Assembly (NCBI GenBank): GCA_964629825.1
Contig: CAZVUW010000096.1
Span: 1 to 12,073, forward strand
Reading direction: 5' to 3'
DNA: 12,073 nucleotides
DNA from: CAZVUW01 sp964629825
GTDB taxonomy: Bacteria; Actinomycetota; Nitriliruptoria; Euzebyales; Egibacteraceae
Shown: positions 6,761 through 12,073 of the stretch, piece after piece
Layout of the letters: each line of letters begins with the position of its first letter
Position numbering within the stretch: the first letter of the stretch is position 1
The notes under the pieces: model-generated
Told to the model about the DNA's origin: nothing
The model's database searches: none
Seen by the model: the letters and a program-made list of their open reading frames with translations, nothing else
Position numbers and translations under genes: made by a program

Positions 6761-8137
6761 GGCCAGGTGGGCCGCTCGCCGCTCCAGGGCCTCCTCACGC
6801 AGCAGCCAGAAGGCGACGCCGACCGCCGCCAGCAGGGGCAGCACCAGCGCCCAGTCGCCCAGCCAGGTGGTCAACAGGGTGTCGGCCCACTCGCCCTCAC
6901 GGGCACGCGAGAACCAGTGCAGCAGCGCGGAGGGCTCGGTCGGCTGGGCCAGCGGCAGCGTGAAGGTCGCCAGGCCCATCGAGACCACGCCGACCACGGC
7001 CGCGGCCGTCGCGATCACCGGAGCGCGCGACCATGCGTACGCCACGCCGCCGGCCAGGAACGGGAGAGCGGGGGTGATGTAGCGCGGCCCCGGTGAGGCC
7101 CCGGCCCAGGGGTTCGACCACCCGCCCATGATCGAGAGGAAGACGGCGAAGACGGCCAGGCCGGCCCATGCGTCCAGGCGCGGCTCGACGCGACGGACAA
7201 GCAGCAGGATCAGCCCGACCACGCCCACGAGCGCGATGGGGGTCAGGATGAACAGGCCCCGCTCGCCGAACAGGACCGTGAAGGTGGTGCCGGGGTCGGG
7301 CGGGCGGACTCCGACCACGCCGCTCTGGTGCTCGGCGAACTGGGAGTACCGGTAGCCGACCTCGAACGGTCCGCCGAAGGCGGCCTGGTGATAGAGCCCG
7401 AGGAGGAGCGCCATCGGCACCCCGCCGAGGACGTACCACAGCGCACCCACCCGGTGGCGCAGCGCCACCACCACGCCGACGACGATCACCAGCACCGCCA
7501 TCGTGTACTCGACGGTGACCGCCAGACCCGCCACCGCGCCGGAGGCGGCGAGCGTCCACGGCGTCGCGCGCTCCCGGGTGGCCAGCAGGTAGGCGCCGAG
7601 CCCGCACAGCGCCGAGAGCACATGGCTGAACAGCTGGGTGGCGAACGGCAGCAGCATCGTCCCCAGCGACAGGGCGAGCGCGGCCTCGGTGGCGCGCTCG
7701 GGACAGCAGCGCAGCGCCAGCCGGCGCATCAGAACCGCCAGGGCGATCGCGGGCAGCGCGGCCGACACCAGCGACACCGCCCACAGGCCGAGGTCACCCC
7801 AGGGCTGGGCGTACTCGCCGCGCAGCCCGCCGAACAGCCGGTAGATGGCGTAGGCGGGGATCGCCAGGACGGGCTGACCCGGAGCCTTGTCCGAGTACAG
7901 CACCCCGTCGCGCTCCGCGCGGTCCACCCCGATGCGGTCGGCGAAGGCGTCGATCGAGACAGTGTGGTCGTCGTACAGGGCAGCGGTCAGCGCGTAGCGC
8001 GACACCTGCTGCGCCATGAGGGGCTGGAGGACCGGCACCACGACGAGCGCGACGACGAGCGCGAGCAGCAGGTCGCTGCGATGCCGACGCGCGGCCGTGC
8101 GCCACCGGCCGGCGCGCTCCTGCTGCACCGCTGTCAT
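6758..8137 (-). CDS. Polytopic membrane protein, GT-C glycosyltransferase-like, function unassigned
   Basis: A 459-residue protein with about 10-11 hydrophobic segments, starting with LLLALVVALVVVPVLQPLMA after a basic cytoplasmic N-terminus and ending with a short charged tail. After the first helix comes a conserved loop, YDDHTVSIDAFADR followed by GVLYSDKAPGQPVLAIPAYAIY. This 'sDKAPG' loop marks a broad bacterial family that I recall as uncharacterised membrane proteins with resemblance to GT39/PMT-like glycosyltransferases. The acidic pair (DD) in the first extracytoplasmic loop is where GT-C enzymes carry catalytic Asp residues, so transfer of a lipid-linked sugar is a reasonable guess but unproven. 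The ATG at 8137 is supported by AGGAGG 6 bases upstream. The gene is divergent from the pseudokinase gene and convergent with the amidohydrolase gene. Confidence 0.8.
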   Translation of the reverse strand: MTAVQQERAGRWRTAARRHRSDLLLALVVALVVVPVLQPLMAQQVSRYALTAALYDDHTVSIDAFADRIGVDRAERDGVLYSDKAPGQPVLAIPAYAIYRLFGGLRGEYAQPWGDLGLWAVSLVSAALPAIALAVLMRRLALRCCPERATEAALALSLGTMLLPFATQLFSHVLSALCGLGAYLLATRERATPWTLAASGAVAGLAVTVEYTMAVLVIVVGVVVALRHRVGALWYVLGGVPMALLLGLYHQAAFGGPFEVGYRYSQFAEHQSGVVGVRPPDPGTTFTVLFGERGLFILTPIALVGVVGLILLLVRRVEPRLDAWAGLAVFAVFLSIMGGWSNPWAGASPGPRYITPALPFLAGGVAYAWSRAPVIATAAAVVGVVSMGLATFTLPLAQPTEPSALLHWFSRAREGEWADTLLTTWLGDWALVLPLLAAVGVAFWLLREEALERRAAHLA

Positions 8138-8143
8138 CTCGGG

Positions 8144-8149
8144 CCTCCT
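8144..8149 (-). promoter_or_regulatory. Ribosome binding site for the minus-strand membrane protein
   Basis: Read on the minus strand, AGGAGG lies 6 bases before the ATG at 8137. This is one of the strongest Shine-Dalgarno matches in the window and fixes the start. The rest of the divergent gap, 8150-8272, holds AT-richer patches (TATACG at 8202-8207, CATAG at 8216-8220) that may be promoter elements, but I cannot assign them to a strand. Confidence 0.7.
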
Positions 8150-8272
8150 GCTTCATCCCGGGCATCGGCTGCGCGCGGGCCGAGCCCAGACTCGCAAGTC
8201 CTATACGCAAGCAGGCATAGCCGCATGTCCGATCGGGCAGGGTGGGCGCCGATCCGTCCGCCGACCACCCGC

Positions 8273-8277
8273 GAGGA
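8273..8277 (+). promoter_or_regulatory. Ribosome binding site favouring the TTG start at 8284
   Basis: GAGGA is 6 bases before TTG 8284, good spacing. The alternative GTG at 8242 has only a poor GGGCAGG upstream. Starting at TTG also places the kinase-like segment (DDRYELLEL) near the N-terminus, as in real bacterial Ser/Thr kinases. Confidence 0.45.
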
Positions 8278-8283
8278 CACCGG

Positions 8284-9288
8284 TTGCAACCACTGGCCAC
8301 GCTCGACGATCGCTATGAGCTGCTCGAGCTCGTCGGGACCTGCGGTCGCTGCGCAACCTACCGCGCGCGCGACGCAGTTCTGGAACGGGCTGTGACCGTC
8401 GCGGTCCTGGAGGACTCCGCCGGCGCCGATGACGCCGCCTTCGTGGAGGGCGCGCGACGCCTCGCGCGTCACGACAGCGAGGTCGAGGTCTACGACGGCT
8501 CGGACCGCTACCTGGTGACGCGCGCCCTCGAAGTGCCCGCCGCCGCTCGGCTGGCGGAGCGCCTCGCCCCCGCTCCCGCGACGCTCGCGCCGCTGAGCGT
8601 CGGCGGCAGCGAGGTGGGCGGCGTGCGACTGGGCCGGACCCGCTCGGCGGTCGGCCTGGCCGTCACCAGCGCGCTGCTCCTGGGGATGACCGGCGTGCTG
8701 GCCGCGCTGGGTCAGCCCGGAGGTGACGGCGACGGCATGCCGGCCGTGATGGGTGTCTTCGCTCCCGCCGATCTGGACGATGTGGCCGAGCGCGACCTCA
8801 CGGTCGCACGGGCTGTCCTCAAGCGCGCCCAGGAGGCCTCCGCAGACGAAGCCGAGGCCGAGGTCGCCCCGCCCTCCACACCCGCGCCACCGGCGCCAGC
8901 CGCACCACGCGCGGTCTGGGGCCAGCGGGCCGCTCGGAAGCACACCCCCGGTCCGGGACCGGCCACGCAGGCCGAGAGGGCCCGCGACCAGCGCGGCGGA
9001 GCCAAGGACGACAAGCACCTCCGAGACCGCGAGCAGGACGGGAAGACAGGCCCGACCGCCCGCCCCGCCCGCGCGTCGGGCAAGAAGGGTCCGGGCCACG
9101 GGGAGGACGCGACACCACCGCGCAAGGACGAGAACCAGGTCGGCAAGCACGCCCCGCCCCCGCCCGGCAAGGCCGGCAAGCACGCCCCGCCCCCGCCCGG
9201 CAAGGCCGGAAAGCGCGGCGGCGACGGCCCAGGCGAACGCCCCCACCCGCCCGGAGCGAAGGGTCCGGGCAAGGGCGCCAGGTCATAG
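8284..9288 (+). CDS. Single-pass membrane pseudokinase: degenerate kinase N-lobe, TM helix and Pro/Lys-rich tail
   Basis: About 334 residues. Residues 9-100 resemble only the N-lobe of a PknB-type Ser/Thr kinase: DDRYELLELVG opening, glycine-loop remnant GTCGRCATYRARD (18-30), strand VTVAVL (37-42), an alpha-C-like helix FVEGARRLARH, and strands DRYLVTRAL ending at LAERLA. The second loop glycine is Cys20 and the VAIK-type lysine position is occupied by Ala40, so ATP binding is unlikely. The catalytic HRD and DFG motifs and the whole C-lobe are absent. After a short linker, residues 122-142 form a TM helix preceded by arginines, suggesting N-inside, C-outside. The remaining roughly 190 residues are Pro/Ala/Lys/Arg-rich and include two exact GKHAPPPPGKA units. 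The start is uncertain (GTG 8242 adds 14 residues). It could bind another kinase or cell-wall polymers. The gap to the methyltransferase gene is 31 bases. Confidence 0.65.
   Translation: MQPLATLDDRYELLELVGTCGRCATYRARDAVLERAVTVAVLEDSAGADDAAFVEGARRLARHDSEVEVYDGSDRYLVTRALEVPAAARLAERLAPAPATLAPLSVGGSEVGGVRLGRTRSAVGLAVTSALLLGMTGVLAALGQPGGDGDGMPAVMGVFAPADLDDVAERDLTVARAVLKRAQEASADEAEAEVAPPSTPAPPAPAAPRAVWGQRAARKHTPGPGPATQAERARDQRGGAKDDKHLRDREQDGKTGPTARPARASGKKGPGHGEDATPPRKDENQVGKHAPPPPGKAGKHAPPPPGKAGKRGGDGPGERPHPPGAKGPGKGARS
9141..9206 (+). repeat. Two exact 33-bp tandem repeats in the pseudokinase tail
   Basis: The 33-base unit at 9141-9173 is repeated without change at 9174-9206 and a decayed third copy begins at 9207. 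Each unit encodes 11 residues, GKHAPPPPGKA. Exact identity at the DNA level suggests a recent slippage duplication, and unit number may vary between strains. Confidence 0.85.
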
Positions 9289-9306
9289 GGATCGCGCCGT
9301 TGCGCC

Positions 9307-9312
9307 TACGCT
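9307..9312 (+). promoter_or_regulatory. Candidate -10 box (TACGCT) of a leaderless promoter for the RNA methyltransferase gene
   Basis: TACGCT fits TANNNT and is followed by 7 bases (GCCGGGC) and the GTG at 9320. No Shine-Dalgarno sequence precedes that GTG, and the -35 region is poor. Same layout as at 4024 and 5385. Confidence 0.5.
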
Positions 9313-9319
9313 GCCGGGC

Positions 9320-9979
9320 GTGGAGACCCAGGACAGACCCGTCGGGGTCGGGCCGCATCCCCGCCCGTGGCCGGAGGACGAGCGCTACGACCCCGAGCTG
9401 CTCGAGCACGGCGACCGCCGCAACGTGGTCGATCGCTACCGCTACTGGACCGTCGAGGCGATCCGCGCGGACCTGCGCCGGCGCGCGCACCCCTTCCACG
9501 TCGCGATCGAGAACTGGCAGCACGACTTCAACATCGGGGCTGTGGTGCGCAACGCGAACGCCTTCGCGGCGGCGGGCGTCCACATCATCGGCCGCCGGGC
9601 GTGGAACCGGCGCGGGGCCATGAAGACCGAGGCCTACCTGGAGGTCCACAACCACGCGACGCTCGAGGACTGCGCCGCCTGGGCGCAGCGCGAGGGCCTG
9701 GCGCTGATCGGAGTCGACAACCTGCCCGGTTCTGTGGATCTCCGCAGCGTCGCGCTGCCGCGGCGTTGCATGCTGCTGCTAGGGCAGGAGGGCCCCGGGC
9801 TGTCCGAAGCCGCACGTGGGGCGGTCGGGCTGATCGTCTCGATCCCGCAGTTCGGCTCGACCCGCTCGATCAACGCCGGCGCGGCCTCGGCCATCGCCAT
9901 GTACGAGTGGATCCGCCAGCACGCCGGGGCGCAGCCCCTGTCCGAACCGTCGTCAGGCAGCCCTGCAGGCGGGGGATAG
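9320..9979 (+). CDS. SpoU/TrmH-family (SPOUT) RNA 2'-O-methyltransferase
   Basis: A 219-residue cytoplasmic enzyme. SPOUT methyltransferases transfer a methyl group from S-adenosylmethionine to a ribose 2'-OH of tRNA or rRNA and use a trefoil-knot fold. The three family motifs are present: motif 1 in FNIGAVVRNANAFAAAGVHI with the conserved N and R, motif 2 in LLLGQEGPGLS, and motif 3 in IPQFGSTRSINAGAASAIAMYEW, where SIN-(A/V)-x-x-A is the usual cofactor-loop signature. An N-terminal segment, DERYDPELLEHGDRRNVVDRYRYW, is characteristic of an actinobacterial subgroup. Target RNA cannot be assigned. The frame is open far upstream through the pseudokinase gene, but GTG 9320 is preferred because the protein then begins just before recognisable family sequence and a TANNNT box lies 7 bases upstream. 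Its TAG stop forms the first three bases of the candidate kgd -10 box. Confidence 0.88.
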   Translation: METQDRPVGVGPHPRPWPEDERYDPELLEHGDRRNVVDRYRYWTVEAIRADLRRRAHPFHVAIENWQHDFNIGAVVRNANAFAAAGVHIIGRRAWNRRGAMKTEAYLEVHNHATLEDCAAWAQREGLALIGVDNLPGSVDLRSVALPRRCMLLLGQEGPGLSEAARGAVGLIVSIPQFGSTRSINAGAASAIAMYEWIRQHAGAQPLSEPSSGSPAGGG

Positions 9980-9982
9980 CAT
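9977..9982 (+). promoter_or_regulatory. Candidate -10 box (TAGCAT) for kgd, overlapping the methyltransferase stop codon
   Basis: TAGCAT fits TANNNT; its first three bases are the TAG stop of the preceding gene. A start near 9989 would give a 5' leader of about 64 bases, beginning with a small GCGC-GAAG-GCGC hairpin (9990-10001) and ending in a purine-rich stretch before the start codon. No clear -35 box is seen. Confidence 0.4.
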
Positions 9983-10052
9983 CGGGTCTGCGCGAAGGCG
10001 CCAGCCCGACTCTCCTCTCCAACACTAAACGAAAGAAGTGGTGAAGCGGTCG

Positions 10053-12073
10053 ATGACCGACCACGCAAGCACCGTTAAGCAGTTCGGGACGACCAACCTG
10101 TGGCTGGTTGACGAGCTGTACCAGGACTACCTCGCCAACCCCGACTCCGTGAGCGAGTCCTGGCGTGAGTTCTTCTCCGACTACAAGCCGAGCTCGATCT
10201 CGAGCGCCTCCGGCAAGCCCGCCGCCAGCAACGGCGCCGCCGCAGCGCCGACCGCCGCTCCGGCCCCCGCCGCCACCGCCCCGCCCGCCAAGCAGGCCCC
10301 GGCCAAGACGCCGGCCGCCGCCAAGGGCAACGGGGAGGTGCCTGCCGACGCCAAGCCGCTGCGCGGCGTCGCCTCCGTCATCGCGGAGAACATGTCTCAG
10401 AGCCTCGAGGTGCCCACGGCCACCTCGATCCGCACCATCCCCGCGAAGCTGCTCGAGGTCAACCGCCGGATCCTCAACAACCACCTCGCACGCACCCGCG
10501 GAGGCAAGGTCAGCTTCACCCACATCATCGGCTGGGCGGTCGTTCGCGCCGTCCAGCAGATGCCGGTCATGACCTCGATCTACACCGAGGTGAACGGCAA
10601 GCCCTACGTCCGGCGGCCCGAGAAGTTCAACCTCGGCCTGGCGATCGACGTCGAGCGGCCGGACGGGTCGCGCAGCCTGCTCGTGCCCAACATCAAGGAC
10701 GCCACCAGCCTCGACTTCGCCGGCTTCTACCGCGCCTACGAGGACGTGGTCCGCAAGGTCCGCCGCAACGAGCTGTCCCCCGAGCTGTTCGCGGACACCG
10801 TTGCGACGCTGACCAACCCCGGCACGGTCGGCACGGTCGGGAGCGTGCCGCGGCTCATGCCCGGCCAGAGCGTGATCGTCGGCGTCGGCGCGATCGACTA
10901 CCCGAGCGAGTACCAGGCCACCGACCCGCGCGCGCTCGCCGAGATCGGCATCGGCAAGGTCATCACCATGACCTCGACCTACGACCACCGCGTCATCCAG
11001 GGGGCCGAGTCCGGGCTGTTCCTGAAGGTGGTCGGCGAGCTGCTGATCGGCCAGCACGGGTTCTACGACGAGATCTTCCGGTCGCTGCACGTGCCGTACG
11101 AGCCGGTGCGCTGGCACACCGACGACAACCCGCGCCTGGGCGCGAGCGCCTCGGAGATCTCCGAGGAGAAGCAGGTCGCCGTCCAGAGGCTGATCCACCA
11201 GTACCGCGTCCGCGGTCACCTGATCGCGAACCTCAACCCGCTGTCGGACTCGTTCCAGCGGGTGCACCCCGAGCTCGACCCGCACACCTACGGGCTGTCG
11301 ATCTGGGACCTCGACCGCGAGTTCGCCACCGGCGGGCTGGCCGGCCGCGACCGCATGAAGCTCGGCGACATCCTCGGCGTGCTGCGCGACGCGTACTGCC
11401 GCACCATCGGCATCGAGTACATGCACATCCAGGAGCCGGAGCAGAAGCGCTGGATCCAGGAGCAGGTCGAGGGTGCGCCGACGAAGCTGCCCCACGAGGA
11501 CCAGCGGCACATCCTGTCGAGGCTGAACGCCGCGGAGGCGCTCGAGAAGTTCCTGGCGACGAAGTACCTGGGCCAGAAGCGCTTCGGCCTGGAGGGCGCG
11601 GAGTCGCTGATCCCGATCCTCGACGCGCTGCTGGAGGAGGGTGCGGACGCCGGGCTCGACTCGGCGGTGATCGGCATGTCGCACCGCGGCCGACTGAACG
11701 TGCTCACCAACATCGTCGGCAAGTCGTACTCCGAGCTGTTCCGCGAGTTCGAGGGCTACGTCGACCCCGACTCCATCCAGGGGTCGGGTGACGTCAAGTA
11801 CCACTTGGGCGAGGAGGGCACCTTCGTCTCGCGCCAGGGCAACGAGCTGCCCGTCAGCCTGGCCGCCAACCCCTCGCACCTCGAGGCGGTGAACCCGGTC
11901 GTCACCGGCATGGCCCGCGCGCGGATGGACAAGATCCCGCCGGACCGCTCGCGCCGCTTCCCGGTGATGTCGGTGCTCGTGCACGGCGACGCCGCGTTCG
12001 CCGGCCAGGGCGTCGTCGCGGAGACGCTGAACCTGTCGCTCATCAAGGGCTACCGCGTCGGCGGCACGATCCA
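10053..12073 (+). CDS. kgd: Multifunctional 2-oxoglutarate decarboxylase/dehydrogenase, E2-E1 fusion (partial, runs off the right edge)
   Basis: The first 673 codons of the actinobacterial Kgd/OdhA enzyme, which decarboxylates 2-oxoglutarate with ThDP and feeds the TCA cycle. Residues about 10-48 (FGTTNLWLVDELYQDYLANPDSV...SW) are the E1-type N-terminal motif. A linker at about 48-105, rich in Ala, Pro and Lys, follows. Residues about 108-345 form a lipoyl-less succinyltransferase (E2) domain, with PTATSIRTIP and the active-site motif YDHRVIQGAESG (H312). The E1 domain then begins: VQRLIHQYRVRGHL, GMSHRGRLNVL (H544), QGSGDVKYHLG and HGDAAFAGQG (H644), the last close to the ThDP site. Residue order matches the family and no break is seen; the C-terminal part is missing only because the window ends. 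The start is ambiguous: in-frame GTGs at 10038 and 10041 precede ATG 10053, and GAAG 6 bases before the ATG is a weak ribosome binding site. Confidence 0.93.
   Translation, partial: MTDHASTVKQFGTTNLWLVDELYQDYLANPDSVSESWREFFSDYKPSSISSASGKPAASNGAAAAPTAAPAPAATAPPAKQAPAKTPAAAKGNGEVPADAKPLRGVASVIAENMSQSLEVPTATSIRTIPAKLLEVNRRILNNHLARTRGGKVSFTHIIGWAVVRAVQQMPVMTSIYTEVNGKPYVRRPEKFNLGLAIDVERPDGSRSLLVPNIKDATSLDFAGFYRAYEDVVRKVRRNELSPELFADTVATLTNPGTVGTVGSVPRLMPGQSVIVGVGAIDYPSEYQATDPRALAEIGIGKVITMTSTYDHRVIQGAESGLFLKVVGELLIGQHGFYDEIFRSLHVPYEPVRWHTDDNPRLGASASEISEEKQVAVQRLIHQYRVRGHLIANLNPLSDSFQRVHPELDPHTYGLSIWDLDREFATGGLAGRDRMKLGDILGVLRDAYCRTIGIEYMHIQEPEQKRWIQEQVEGAPTKLPHEDQRHILSRLNAAEALEKFLATKYLGQKRFGLEGAESLIPILDALLEEGADAGLDSAVIGMSHRGRLNVLTNIVGKSYSELFREFEGYVDPDSIQGSGDVKYHLGEEGTFVSRQGNELPVSLAANPSHLEAVNPVVTGMARARMDKIPPDRSRRFPVMSVLVHGDAAFAGQGVVAETLNLSLIKGYRVGGTI

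Noticed and set aside
4360..6798. Long minus-strand open frame of 812 residues opposite the membrane protein and amidohydrolase genes
   Set aside because: It is antisense to two genes with clear family motifs, its translation is low-complexity, and long antisense frames are expected in GC-rich DNA.
7328..8395. Plus-strand 355-residue open frame across the minus-strand membrane protein gene
   Set aside because: Gln/Arg/His-rich shadow of a gene with clear TM helices and a strong ribosome binding site on the other strand.
9141..9206. CRISPR-like array
   Set aside because: Only two directly adjacent in-frame coding repeats, with no spacers.
8753..9319. N-terminal extension of the RNA methyltransferase through the pseudokinase gene
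   Set aside because: The extension is Arg/Pro/Thr low-complexity sequence in an off-frame of the pseudokinase tail; the family part begins just after GTG 9320.
9870..11984. Minus-strand open frame of 704 residues opposite kgd
   Set aside because: Antisense to a well-conserved enzyme gene; no recognisable motif.

Overview
The window is very GC-rich, densely coding DNA with GC-dominated third codon positions. It looks like a chromosomal segment of an actinobacterium (Actinomycetota). The best evidence is the partial gene at the right edge, a single-chain 2-oxoglutarate decarboxylase/dehydrogenase (Kgd/OdhA type) in which a succinyltransferase domain without a lipoyl domain is fused in front of the ThDP-dependent E1 domain; this fusion is typical of actinobacteria. 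TANNNT -10 boxes placed directly before start codons, with no ribosome binding site, fit the same assignment. I cannot fix the class or genus. No RNA genes, IS elements, phage genes or CRISPR arrays were seen.

Layout. (1) 55-3890: two tandem, same-strand paralogues encoding secreted LVIVD-type beta-propellers. Each has a signal peptide, eight cysteines in matching order, matching Cys/His motifs and a strongly conserved C-terminal helical domain. Each is followed by a nearly identical GC-rich hairpin, so the duplicated unit seems to include the terminator. (2) 4037-6726: a polytopic membrane protein preceded by an apparent leaderless 15-codon ORF, then an M20-family metal-dependent amidohydrolase 24 nt downstream with its own leaderless-type promoter. 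(3) 6758-8137, minus strand: a polytopic membrane protein of GT-C-like appearance, convergent with the amidohydrolase. A palindrome that includes both stop codons separates them. (4) 8284-9979: an unusual membrane protein made of a degenerate Ser/Thr-kinase N-lobe, one transmembrane helix and a long Pro/Lys-rich tail, then a leaderless SpoU/TrmH RNA methyltransferase. (5) 10053 to the right edge: kgd/odhA, whose candidate -10 box overlaps the stop codon of the methyltransferase gene.

The genes do not form one obvious pathway. The left half is envelope or secreted biology; the right half is RNA modification and central metabolism. The items most worth following up are the paralogous propeller pair, the N-lobe-only pseudokinase, the short ORF ending on the start codon of the membrane protein gene, and the repeated TANNNT-7-nt-start arrangement.
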